In this document: in pieces, positions 48,173 to 59,861 of the stretch
Position numbering within the stretch: the stretch's first letter is position 1
Layout of the letters: the number at the start of each line of letters is the position of its first letter
Source: Capitella teleta
Taxonomy: Eukaryota > Annelida > Polychaeta > Capitellidae
Assembly: GCA_000328365.1 (NCBI GenBank)
Contig: KB303281.1
Location: 98,825 to 162,824 of the forward strand
Direction of reading: 5' to 3'
Length of the DNA: 64,000 bases
Notes under the pieces: model-generated
The model's input: the letters and a program-made list of their open reading frames with translations, nothing else
What the model was told of the DNA's origin: nothing
The model's database searches: none
Translations under genes and position numbers: made by a program

Positions 48173-50475
48173 GTAATCAAAGAAAAGAAGAAGGCTTGCT
48201 GATTAGTGATTAGCGGCAATCGCGGACAACCGATGTCTTATGTTTGTTAATATTATGACTGTCTGACCATTTTACTCATGTTTTCAGTAAAAGGCGATGG
48301 AAGCAACGATTCACAATTTATTTATACCAGAGTACATACTAGTATTCAGGCCAACTATAATATCTGACCCCTTGCGCTGAAACCTGTAGTACTAAATCTC
48401 TTAGCATATTCCCAGAGGTCAGATGAGTTCTAATTCTAAATGTTGATTTCCATGTTTTTATGGTGAAATAAAGAAAAATATCTCCTCTTTCCTCACATAC
48501 AAGAATCTTGTCAATCTGTGCCCAATAAGTTCTTTTATTTTGTGTATAATTAAGCCTATTGTATTGACACAATTATTTTTAATATTTTTTAACGTGAATT
48601 TCTCATCTTTGATTACGTTTGGGAATGACCCGTAAACAGGCTGTAACTTTTGGAACTACTGCTTTGATTTAGATAATTCTTGCATCAAACTGAATGGATT
48701 TGTTTCAGCTTTAAAATATAACTATGCTACAAAGCGCCTTAGTGTGGGTGTCGATGCGAGGGGTCGCATATACCAGAGGTCAGAGGCTACTTTGAAGAGA
48801 TGTGTATGCAGTGAAAACAAAGGCGAAACGATGACAGTTAACTCGTCTGATCTGACGTCAGATATTTCAAACTCACTAGTAACCCCTTGAAATTACGCGA
48901 ATGCTTGGGCTCACAGCCTCAGTTACTGTCACAGAGTTCAGTTTAAGTGGTGCATTATGCATACAATGCCGAATTGAATGTAAATCTAAAAATTGACCGA
49001 ACCTGGGCTGAATTCGTGTGTATTCAGGTTAGGGGCTCAATTCCCCTTGGTGGCTACATACCAAAGTACAGTCTCTCAGGTCCGGACTTAAAACGGGGAT
49101 CTTCTAGTTCTAACCAAACAAATCAATATATTCGCTATGAGGATATTGTGCCATACAAAATGAATTATTTGTAATTTTATTTAAAAATAGTGAACAGTGT
49201 TTGAACAGTGCTCCTTGGCTGCTTGCAAAATGGGAATGCGGACAAATGTCGCAATTATCGTTTGACACCTGTGGAGTTCACTCTATGATTTGGGTGCCTT
49301 CAAAACTTGGGATAATTGTGACAATTATTAATTATCCCATCTTCTGTTATCTCCTTCAAGTGATAAATGGCCATTTCACTTTCGGACTGTCTCCGTACAG
49401 AGCGGCTCTGTACGTAGCAAAGGCTACGTGCAAAGCAGTTTTTCGAGTGAGGCGAACCCCAGCCCGAAAATTGCCTTGTCTTGCCGAGCCCAAATCAACT
49501 TTTTTTTTTTTATATATATACTAACTAAGTGACTCCATTATTAGTGGGAGTTACCCTTTTCTCAGCTGGTAAGATGCTAGGAGTTCCAGAACTTTGGATA
49601 CCAGGGTATTAATTTTAAGGAGCCGCTCTGAGCTTTGTACGTGGCCTTGCACTGGGCTTTTACCGCTCTGTACGTTTCACTTTTAATCATGTCCACGCAG
49701 AACAAAATTGCCTATTGCTGATCAACCAGATCGAGACTCAGTGCAATTTATGATGATGCAATTTATTACGACATAATCTTTACGCTTTCAAATTCCGTTT
49801 ATGGCTACTTGTATTTGGTGTAAATGTCACTCCGCTCAGCAAGCGAGTTCCAGCCCCACGTGTGTCGCTTTTCCTTAGTTTCTAACTCATTGTAGAATTA
49901 ACGATTTCGCTCACCTGGGTTCTCACCCCATCTCTTTCTCTTTGTTACCTGTGTTCAAAGTCTGCACTTTTCATATTTCCTTTACTTTTCCGTTCGTATA
50001 TTTTCTGATTTTTCTCAAACTTTAGTTTAAGCGATTGATTATTTCGATTTCGATTGCGTCAATTTCTGTGTTGCGATAATGCGCCATTTGTGCACGAGGA
50101 GGAAGTCCAGCGTCGACCCTTCGTTTTCGTTGTTATTATTGTTTAAATTTGTTTTGCGAAGTTGTTTATGTTAACTGAGAAGTATATGTTGTTGGACGCT
50201 TTAACATACGCCACCTTCAGATCTTTCTTGTCAGTTTATACTACGTCCGTTTGAAGCGGCGGCGTTTCCGCTTTGTCCGCTATTTGTAATTTGATTAGTT
50301 TATTAAATTAGTTACATTTCTTTGATGTCAATTGTCCCGTGCGGGCCATTCAATTACGTAACTGCCAATCGTTTGTATAGAGAATCTCGCACAGTTAAAC
50401 GCCCTCCGCTTTTCGTCTCTGATGTCGGCTGGAAAGAGATCTTTATTTTTGCGGTTTGTGAAGTGTTCGTTTGTT
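48171..50475. other. Intergenic region upstream of the LAP gene
   Basis: No gene recognised. Near 49380-49690 the phrases gtacagagcggctctgtacg and gctctgtacg recur on both strands, and a perfect short palindrome lies at 49394-49414, suggesting a small decayed repeat. A weak tRNA-A-box-like phrase (ctcagctggtaagatg) occurs near 49561, but no B-box follows. Confidence 0.45.
49394..49414. repeat. Short perfect palindrome
   Basis: Ten-base arms cgtacagagc / gctctgtacg around one base. A second small dyad (cgtagcaaaggctacg) follows at once. Confidence 0.7.
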
Positions 50476-50658
50476 CATAAAAAGGCGAGCGTCACTGCTG
50501 CACGTTCAAACGCCGCCTCACACAGAACGATTTTAATCCTCCTCGCACTTTGCGTCCAATTTGATTAGCGCAGATCTCTCTTTTTAAATTGGATTTGACG
50601 TCGATCCGAATTTCGTTTTTCCACTTTCACTTGTTGATTTGCGATCTTTTCGTTTCGG
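50476..50658 (+). promoter_or_regulatory. Candidate promoter and untranslated first exon of the LAP gene
   Basis: The LAP start codon sits in an exon that begins with an acceptor (ttaatttcag, ending at 51283), so an upstream untranslated exon is required. The best candidate donor is CGG|GTGAGT at 50658/50659. A TATA-like ATAAAAAGG lies at 50477-50485, so transcription could start near 50505-50515. The intron between would be 625 nt and contains long T- and G-runs. All of this is inferred from signals only. Confidence 0.4.
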
Positions 50659-50795
50659 GTGAGTTGGAATTGCGCGCACGTTTCCAGTTTGTTTTTTTTT
50701 TTTTTTACCCGCTTACTCGCACTTCCAAGTCCCAATTTTTTCATATGCCGCTTTTTATACATCCTTGCTGTTTGTAAGTTTGCTATTCATCGCTT

Positions 50796-50826
<31 letters not shown>

Positions 50827-51294
50827 CTGTCGTCGGGGCTGGGCGGCGGCGGGGGGGGGGGGGGGGGTTTGTATATTTTGGATATTGAAAATGAGCTCTC
50901 GCACATCATTACGTCGTGCGTGGCACATGTTCACATGTTCATTTTTCCGGCCTTTTGTTGTAAGTGGTTTCTTTGTGAATCCTTTCTCTTTCTATCGCTG
51001 CATGTGTTCAACGAGGGGGGGGGGGGTGTTGCATTCGGCGGTGTTATGGTGTGTAGTTCTCATCATTGAGGAGGAATGCTGTAACAGTCTTGCAAGTCAT
51101 TAGTACACCGGTTACAAGTTACAAATATTAGTCGTTATGATTTGCCTAAGATACCGCCAGAGACTGCCATCTACTACTTATGATCATTTCTTCCTTTTTT
51201 TTTCATAGAAATTCATTCCTTGGGTTGTGTTGATTTTGTAGTTGCAAATTATTGTGTAGTGACCTTTACCCCGTTAATTTCAGCCTCTGCAGCC

Positions 51295-54200
51295 ATGCCG
51301 GTGCCTGGATGTCTGTGCCTGGGAAGGCCTCGGGAGCATGAGGTGCAAACCCTGGACTACCGCCACTCCAGCCTCGACTTCATCCCCACCGACGTCTTCA
51401 CCCACGAGCGCACCCTGGAGGAACTCATGGTGGACGCCAACCAAATAAAGGAGCTGCCTCGGGTAATAACAATCACCCCCCACCCCATCCATTCATCATT
51501 TGCATCTGATATGATCTACAGGAACTGTTCTATTGCCATGGCATTCGGAAGCTGACCGTGTCCGACAATGAGATCACCCTACTGCCCCCTGCGCTGGGCA
51601 CTCTCGCTAATCTTGAGCATTTGGACTTCAGCAAGAATGGTAAACGAATAAAACGATTCAATCATCTGCCATTGCATAATCCACATAATGTTGTAACATT
51701 CGGCATATTTATAAGTTCTCAGCTAACCTCACTTGACATGCAGTGTTTTAATAGAAAGGCTTTTCTTCAGGAATTTGTTTGCAGATTATGAATCCCCATT
51801 ATTGGTATTTTCTTCTTTGTCACTGAATGTGTCTCAGAATCCAACCTCATTTTTTTTTCCTATTTGCGTAGTAGCAGGGCTTTCAATATTGAATGTTAAC
51901 AACTGAATGGTATTAGCCATTGAAGTAATATTGATGTTTTGAAAGTTGTTAAATTTATGGTCCTTCATTCTGTTGTCTCTAGGAAACTGTGCTATCAGTG
52001 TTGGCCTTACGGTACAAGTAATTTGTCATCGTGTTTTGTATAAGTGTTAACAACTTTACATGGGTGTTCAGATTATCGCTCCATGTTGCTTGATCCCAGC
52101 AAATGTAAATTTGATTCATCTCTGACTCCAGTACAGTGCTAAATATATAGAATGCATTGATAAATCAGGTGTTGTATGCATCTGTGTGTGATAGCATTGA
52201 TTATAGGGCGACAGATTGGCTGTTGAATACCATTGAAATTATACCCTCCTCCCTTTTTCACCAATGACTCATGATTAATCTGCTTTAAAAGTGCATTCAC
52301 CCAATTTGAATTAAAAATTAATTTTGTACCAATTATAGGTGTGATTGACATCCCAGAGAACATCAAAGGATGCAAGTACCTACGGGTAGTGGAAGCCAGC
52401 GTGAATCCGCTTGGAAAGTGAGTAGTGAAGTAAATGAATTCATTTCAAATTGATTCCTTCACAAACGTTGCAGGCTCACAGAAGGCTTCACACAGCTGTT
52501 GAACCTTACAGAACTCTTCCTCAATGACACATTCCTTGATTTCCTTCCTGGCAGCTTTGGGCGGTGGGTTTGTTATCTGGTTTCCGGCTCTTTATTTCTC
52601 TGCGTTGTTTTTTTTTCGGTTCTGTAGATTGAGTAAGTTGCGGATTTTGGAGCTGAGGGAGAACCATTTGAAGACTCTGCCTCGCTCATTCACCAGACTC
52701 ACCCAGATTGAGAGATTGGATATCGGCAACAATGAGTTCACTGAATTGGTGAGAAATATTTCTCTTTGATTCTTGTGTGATCTAATGACATTGCATTTTT
52801 AGCCGGATGTTATTGGTGGCTTGACGAACTTGATGGAACTCTGGTGCGACACCAATCAAATCAAAGCTATTCCTTCTGTATGTCACTTGTGCCGTATCAA
52901 AGCAGGTGGTCATATAATTTTTTTTTCTTCAGGTTGTAGGCAATCTCAAACAGCTAATGTTTCTGGATGCTTCCAAGAATCGACTTGAATTCATCGCAGA
53001 GCAGATCTCTGAGTGTCACACGCTGGCTGACTTACACCTGTCTGATAATCTCCTGCAGCATCTCCCTGAATCATTAGGTACGCTTGCTTATTCTCATGAT
53101 TTCATTTTCTATTATGCGCTATGCTAATTTCAGGCCGTTTAAGCAATTTGACTTCGCTGAAAGTGGATGACAACCGACTCACATGTTTGCCGTTCTCTTT
53201 GGGAGGGTGCGCTTCTGTTAAGATTGATGTCTCACAGTTCATATGATTGTCTTCTATTTTTCTCAGATTGGTTTCGTTGTCTGAGTTGAATGTCGGAGGA
53301 AATGACCTTGAGGATTTGCCTCCAAGCATCGGCCTCCTGCGCCACCTGAGAACCCTCTACGCTGATGAGAATTTTCTCAACGAAATTCCCTGCGAAGTCA
53401 GTCGCAATATCTTGGTTATTGTTTCTGAGCTAAATTAATTTCTTATGCAGTTGGGCAGTTGCAGTGGTTTGACCGTTCTCTCGCTGAGAGGAAACAACTT
53501 GATGTACGTACCGGATGAACTTGGTCGCATTCCTCGCTTGCGAGTTCTCAACTTGAGCGACAACAAGATCCGTTCTCTGCCGTTCAGTCTGACAAAACTG
53601 AAGCAGTTGCAAGCGCTCTGGCTGGCTGAAAATCAGGTTTGAATTTTGAATATCCTCTCTTCCCGTCATGGTCTGACTTTTGAAATTGTTTTGCCAGACG
53701 AAGCCGCTGATTAAGTTACAGTCAGATGAGGACCCTGACACTGGCAAGCGGGTTCTCACTTGTTATCTTCTACCCCAACAACCTGCAGAAGACAAAGATG
53801 GTTGGTTTATTGTCTTGAGCAATGGTAGTGTACTAATGATTGGAATTCCAGCTGATTTGTACAGCGACACTGACAGTTTTCACCCATCGCTCTGGGAGGA
53901 AGAGCGAATGCAGCGTAAACAGATCCACTTTGAGTTTGCAGATCTTCCGGATGATCCCCAGGACCCTCAGGTTAGAAGATTTATTTATTTATGATTTGAT
54001 TTAATTTTTTTGTCTTTTTTTTTCTCAGGTTCGTTTGCAGCGTACACCCACTCCTTACCCAAAGGAGATGAAGCAGCACATCACTCATCTGCGTAATCTG
54101 GCCATGAAGCAACTGGGCAACACCGTCCCCAGCGGCCCCTCTGAGCCACGCCCTCCTCGCAGAGAGGACCCTGAGAGACCCCCAGATGCTGTCATAGGTC

Positions 54201-56397
54201 GGAGGGATTCTCCAAAGAAAATTGGCAGCCGTGAAGTTGACCTGAATGAAAATCTACGCAAACCCCTGTCTCCATCACAATCAGAGCGCCATTTAATGCT
54301 GAGAGCAGACAAGGTGAGAGCTTGATGGTGAATGAAGCTGAAGCTGACTTAGTTTTGTGCAGGAGAAAATGATGAAGGATAAGGCTCGTTTGAAGCGATC
54401 TGATGGAGGCATTGACAGCCATGGTGAGGGTATTACAACCCTAGTTCAAATGTTGTCTTATTCTTTTGTTCAGATGCAGATGACGGAGGTTTCCTGGATT
54501 CTGGATCTTTGGGAAGGAGAGGTCAAAACGCCCCCATTGCCCAATCGTGGTCTGCTGCTATGCCAGAGAGGCAGCATGCGTCCGTACCCAGCATTCCTCA
54601 AATGACAGATAACTCGTACTGGGATTTCCTGCGAGGCCTGCAAGCACAGGGTGTGGCTATTCCCCCTGAGGCGTGGATGGCCCCTCCCCCAACCAGACAC
54701 CACCACTCCTCTGGACAAAGCCACCGTCCGTCACGACGCAGAGGCTACGACTCAGACACAGGGTACAGAAGTGACAGCACCCACCGCAGTGAGAGGAGAA
54801 GTGGCGGCTATGCCAGTGACACCGGCCACCAACGACCCGTCTCCGCGCGTTATTTCACCGAAACCGCTCCGCGACGCAGTGACCTGCGAGTGCGCGATAT
54901 CACGCAACGCAAAAGTTACATGTCGTCAACGGAAAACCACGCACGGTCCCTGGAGAGCAGTCGGTCTGCATGCCCAGAGACCGATCGCGTGTCTTTGGTG
55001 TCTGACCGGATGGTCAAGGAATCTATTAGGGAAGAAAAAGAACCAAATTCAGACGACGAACAGTGGAAGACTGAGTTGTACAAAGCATCCGTGAGGCTAC
55101 AAAAGAGTCCGTCGGATAAATTTCCACAGGTGGGTCAACTTGTTGCTCTTAAAACCAAGTGATTCATGATGGTGTGTTCAGGGAGATGGTTCATCTCCCT
55201 TCCTGCTTAGCAAAGCTCTCATCCGAATGGCTTCGGTGAGTAATGTGTGGCTTAGTAATGGAGTTAGCACTTGCGCTTGGTTTTGCTTTTACCGAATTCT
55301 TAATTGTCATAGTTGTTTGTTCTCACAACAGATAGGAATGACATCACGGTTTTGCTTTCTTGTGCTGTGTGGTTAATGTTCTTGACGTGTTCTCTTATGC
55401 TGTTCATTTCCTTGCAGCATGGGAGCATGGAGTCAGTGGCTCCTCTGCCAGACTGCATTCCAACCCACTGCAGCCCCCCCTCCCGTCGGCCCCTCTCAAG
55501 GTCGCCAGTGCGACCCAACCCCGCCAGTCCTTCACGGCCAATGTCAGCGCAAGAGCTGCACAAATCCTTCGAGTCCCTTCAACTGCGATCTCCTAGGAGT
55601 CAAGCCCCCTCCCCCCTCCGGTCTCCTCTGCGCCTCCCGCCGGCATACGAGGAAGAAGCGTACAAACGAGAGCCTCATTCGCAGGTTTCCAGTTGCACAG
55701 ACAGTGGATACAGCCACAACCACCTGACAGACAGCAGTCGGTCGTTCTCAGGTCAGTCCCTCCTCCTTTGGCTCGTCCTCTGTTCTCAATTTTTTCTGCA
55801 ACAGCGCATGAGGTGCCCTCACACCATCACGCTGACGTTGCTCTCAGCTCTCCCCCTCGCAAGTCTCAGCCCTCGCCTCAAAACCAGTGGTCGCCTAGCA
55901 GCAATGTTTCTTCATCGTCCGTAAGTGCTCGTTTTTTCATATCCTTTCAAGTTTTCCAAACGAACCCTCGCTTTCAGTTCCAGGTCAGCCTTCGCAAGAG
56001 TGCAGGACTTGGTTTCAGCATCGCTGGGGGTCTCAGCTCATCCGGAAATCCATTCAAACCGGGCGATTCAGTGAGTAAATGAAGTGCAAGTACCACTCTT
56101 ACTGACTCTAATCCTTAAACTTTTAGGGTATTTTTATCACCAAAGTTCAAAGCGATGGCCCCGCCTCTCAAACTCTACTTCCTGGGGATAAGCTGATTGA
56201 GGTGCGTCTTCATTTCATGTTTACAGAAGCCAGAGGTATTGCCATTTCGTACGTAGGTTGATGGCGTGGATTTCCGGCGCATTGAGCACGGAGCGGCAGT
56301 GGCAGTCCTTAGAAGCAGTGGTCGAAACGTTGACCTTTTAGTGCAGAGGATAGATTCGTCAGAATCATCAGATGAACTTATAACTCATCAAGTATGA
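51295..56397 (+). CDS. LAP-family protein: leucine-rich repeats plus one PDZ domain (Erbin/LRRC7/LET-413-like)
   Basis: Exons: 51295-51462, 51522-51639, 52339-52417, 52474-52563, 52628-52748, 52803-52877, 52933-53077, 53134-53206, 53267-53396, 53451-53636, 53698-53800, 53852-53970, 54029-54313, 54363-54423, 54474-55129, 55182-55235, 55418-55751, 55805-55920, 55978-56070, 56127-56201, 56257-56397. They give 1,073 residues in frame. Residues 1-395 follow Erbin closely: a Cys pair (Cys6, Cys8) where Erbin is palmitoylated, then about 16 LRRs. The LAP-specific region contains [16 protein letters not shown] and [11 protein letters not shown] Ser/Arg-rich linker follows, and one PDZ domain (from about residue 971; loop GLGFSIAGG) ends the protein. 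Family knowledge: LAP proteins scaffold basolateral membranes and synapses. Exactly one PDZ separates it from Scribble. Start chosen by homology and context gcagccATG; an upstream in-frame Met lies in intron. Confidence 0.94.
53801..53851 (+). other. 51 nt in-frame intron of the LAP gene
   Basis: Begins GTTGGT and ends TTCCAG, with a branch-like tactaat 25 nt before the end. It has no stop codon and its length is divisible by three, so retention would add 17 residues ([17 protein letters not shown]) without shifting frame. Its size matches the gene's other introns, and removing it restores an Erbin-like acidic stretch, so I treat it as an intron. Confidence 0.7.
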
Positions 56398-57040
56398 TCG
56401 TAGATGGGTCTCTTTGTTGCTAGCATGTTTGTTCATGGATTTTGGCGCATGTTTTTTGTGTTATTATATAGTTTTATTATGGTCTCAAATTATTACTTTT
56501 AAAAGTGTTCAATTTGACTAAACCTGCAGGGTTTTAATTTTTTTTTTTTTTAATGTGGAGTTATTTTATTTCTCTGACAAAATCAGGATTTATTTTATTC
56601 TATCAGAAGACATCAATGGAATGATCTCATTTGCTTTATTTTCTTATTATTCCTCAAATATTGTGTTCATTTTTTTTATTATCATCTGCTCTGAAGCATA
56701 TGCATATCAAAGACTTTTGATCTCATTTCTGTGGCTCACTAATCATTTTATTACATCTTTGAAAACCTTGTTTTTATTCCTCCATGGTGCTTCAAATCGA
56801 TTTGAATGGCAGCATAATATTAGAAATATTCTCGCGTTCTTATTTTTATGTATTGCACTTCGTTCTTGGGTACAATTTTTTTTTTTTTATCATTGCAATA
56901 TCTTTCTGTGAAATATTACTCAATTGAATACTTGCTCATTATAATATGTATTTAGAGTATAAAAATAAATATTCCCTTCATATGTAGTTAGCTATTTAGT
57001 ATTTATCATTTATTTAAACATTTGCAAATGAGGCTTCCAG

Positions 57041-57046
57041 AATAAA
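57041..57046 (+). terminator. Candidate poly(A) signal of the LAP gene
   Basis: AATAAA 644 nt after the LAP stop. An alternative AATAAA lies near 56965. No coding sequence is visible in 56398-57040, which would be the 3' UTR. Confidence 0.5.
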
Positions 57047-57073
57047 ATGAGTCTGACAAATAATTTGACGACA

Positions 57074-57079
57074 TTTATT
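57074..57079 (-). terminator. Candidate poly(A) signal of the convergent RhoGAP gene
   Basis: AATAAA on the minus strand (plus TTTATT), 28 nt beyond the plus-strand signal of the LAP gene. If used, the RhoGAP gene has a 3' UTR of at least 1.3 kb. Confidence 0.35.
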
Positions 57080-58401
57080 CAGCGAGTTTCTTCTTTTCAA
57101 GTATGTAATTTGTTATCCTAGAAACGATGCGAGTACAATTTTATGTGAGGCGTTAAAAAAAAGTACAAACTGAATATAATGCTCTATAATAATTAATAAT
57201 GACAAAGTATAACTATCCTAAATTCCTCATACACAAACGAAATTCCGCCATTCCAATGGAAGAGATCAGCTGTGCTTCACCTAATAATTCTTTAAGCATA
57301 TTTAGACATCCAGCATTTCAGGTGACTTAGAACATCAAAACAAAGCGTCTCTGTTGAAATAAAATTCTTCGGTACATAGTGATATGAATTACAAATTAAT
57401 TTGATACTGATTTCACTGTTTTAACAAATAAAGTCAACAAATTTTTATAATAAAAATTCCTCTGTTCTCAGTTGTAACACCGCATCACAGATATTTTGAT
57501 AAAAATCAGGAGTTGAACAAAAACAGAACAAGGATATTAGTTCATTGGAATATTAATGTGCATGTGTATTGCTTCAATACTTGAATTGAGACCGAATTTC
57601 TGTCGAGTATACAAACACACTCTCCACCGAAAAACAACCAAAAACTGAACAACCCAGCGCATTGAATTGAATAAGCAACAGAACAAGCAGATTTGAATTC
57701 ATGGTTGATGAAACAGAGGCAGTTTAACAGAACCAGAATGTCGTAAAGATCGTTCAATTATCTTCTGGCAAGACAGAAGTTGTGCCATGATATTAGAGGC
57801 TGAGGTAGACCATTCACGCTCCGTCGTTTTCCACCACATAGGCTCTACAATTATTCTGTCACTAGATACAAAAAATAAGATATTGAGTTTAATCCTAACC
57901 ACAAGAGGTTGATAAGAATCCCTGGCAGTCAAACATCCTATAACGTCTACAAATCTCCAATCTCTTTTTACTTAGTACTTAACATGTGAAAGTTTCCGCA
58001 ATTCCAAAAATGAGGCAACATTACGTGAGAAATACAACGGACCAGTAAGACTCATTTCGCACTATACCCGTAACATTGTCCTCTTTAAGCCCAATATTGC
58101 CCACGTAACTCATACGATGTAATTCCCACTCTACAGCTATCAATCTGCAATGTTTTCACAAGAGAACTAACCAAATGAATGGTATCGCCTTCCTCGGAAA
58201 TCTAATTTTTCCCCTCCGCTTGGATCCAGGGCTTGATCCGGATTCACTGATGGATTGTGGTGTCCAGAACACCCCGGTAGCGTTTAATTGAAATGGATAG
58301 CGAAGATAAACGATGCAACATTGGGATTTAATGGCACCCCAACTGTTGACGAGCGCAGATGTATAGCCGTTGTCTGGGCATTCATCACTTGTTCGCCTAA
58401 T
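57080..58401 (-). other. Non-coding stretch, possibly the RhoGAP gene 3' UTR
   Basis: AT-rich, with no recognisable gene on either strand. It lies between the candidate minus-strand poly(A) signal at 57074 and the last possible RhoGAP exon. Confidence 0.4.
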
Positions 58402-58532
58402 TCAGCAAGATGACGTCTCGGCATCGTCCCATGAGGACGTCGGTGCTTTCGGTCTTGGGACGTCAGGTTGGCGCAGAGGAGAACCCTCAGGGGCGGATGG
58501 AGCCTCCGCGCTTCTCTTCATGGCGGCCAGAT
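58402..58532 (-). CDS. Possible last exon of the RhoGAP gene
   Basis: An acceptor (gctttcag) at 58533 on the minus strand opens a 43-codon frame with hydrophilic, Pro/Ser-rich sequence (DLAAMKRSAEAPSAPEG) to a stop at 58402. Splicing from a donor near 59865 (CA|GTGACA) would read it in another frame and stop after about 15 residues. If the previous exon ends at its own TGA, this is not coding at all. GC content is higher than the surroundings. Confidence 0.3.
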
Positions 58533-59861
58533 CTGAAAGCAGAAACAGAGGGATTAATTGTGGCCGCGATAATAATGGGTAAATAGCTGCTGGCATGCAG
58601 CAATTTGAAAACCTGTATTTGCATTAATATTTGCGCCAAATAGCTCTATAATTACTGTACAATTGTTCATTGTATGCAGATCAGGGGTAGATTATGAGCT
58701 GAGTAGCACTAATGTGCGAAGCGACAGATTAGTTTTCTTCTCGAGGGAGGTGGGTGTTACGGCGAAAGAGGAGACGCAGGGCGACAGAGGAGGAAGCACC
58801 TGCACTGCTGCAACAGGTGCTGGCATCAGGGGAGCAAATCGACTCCAGGACAGTTCATTATATTTGAACGCAACACTTCCCACACGGATGCTAGGATATG
58901 CACGCATCATTATATATAGTGCAGTCGGGATCTAAAACCACCATTACACCTAACATGTTCGCACTATACAGAGCTTGTTTGTATATGTAGACACTATCAC
59001 CCCAAGTGTTCAACCCCAATTTTTAACTCAATACGTTTCTTGTATAGGATGGAAGTACGCTCTTGGGTTTAAATTACTAGTATGCACATGTATGTTGGAC
59101 CGGGTTGGATTTCGTTTGGACATGCCCCAACATCTAATATTACTTTCCGCGTCCAAGCCGTCCATCTCAGCTGTGGAGCTCTAGAAAGTTGCCAGTTTGT
59201 GTTCCACAGAACGGATACGAGCAAATAACGATATGTATATACTGTGGTTATACTGTGGATTAATTCTCACTCTGTTCAATTTAGTTCGTTTTACTACGTT
59301 TTACAGAAAGTATAGCGAGAGCATGTTTGCTGTAATGGTGGCTTGAAGGGTTGGAATAAAACACATTAAACTGTATACGTACATGCATACGTGTAGAAAT
59401 ATTAGTTGTTCACAATGCAGGGTTCGGCCAGCAGCAGAGTGGAAAGTCATGGAACAAACCCGGACTGCAATGGCCACCCCGCAATATCATGCACAATAGT
59501 ACATTCATAGGAGCAAACCAAACGGAAAATCGTGACCAACAATCATCAAGCAGCAGGCCACACAGGAACGCAAAACCAACAACCGAGAATAAAAGTCAGA
59601 AAAACAGGAAAGCAATGAATAAAGGAAAGTGTCATATAAGAAAGTGAAAAGCGTTCCACGCACACACGACATAAATCTAGCACCGAATCGCTGTGTGTTT
59701 GTGCCATTGATTGCGAGCGTTTAATGCTGAATGATGAAGAGTTTTATGGATGCAGTCATGAACTGCTTTTCTCTCTCTCTTTGCTAGCACGAGTAGTGAG
59801 GTGGGGTGCAGGGTACGAAACACAAGGCGTAAACTGCATGCCAGGCAGCTCAACATACGTG

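Noticed and set aside
51220-51294. An upstream in-frame Met as the LAP start codon
   Set aside because: The extra residues come from sequence with an intron-like acceptor (ttaatttcag) in it, and homology to Erbin-type proteins begins at the Met at 51295.
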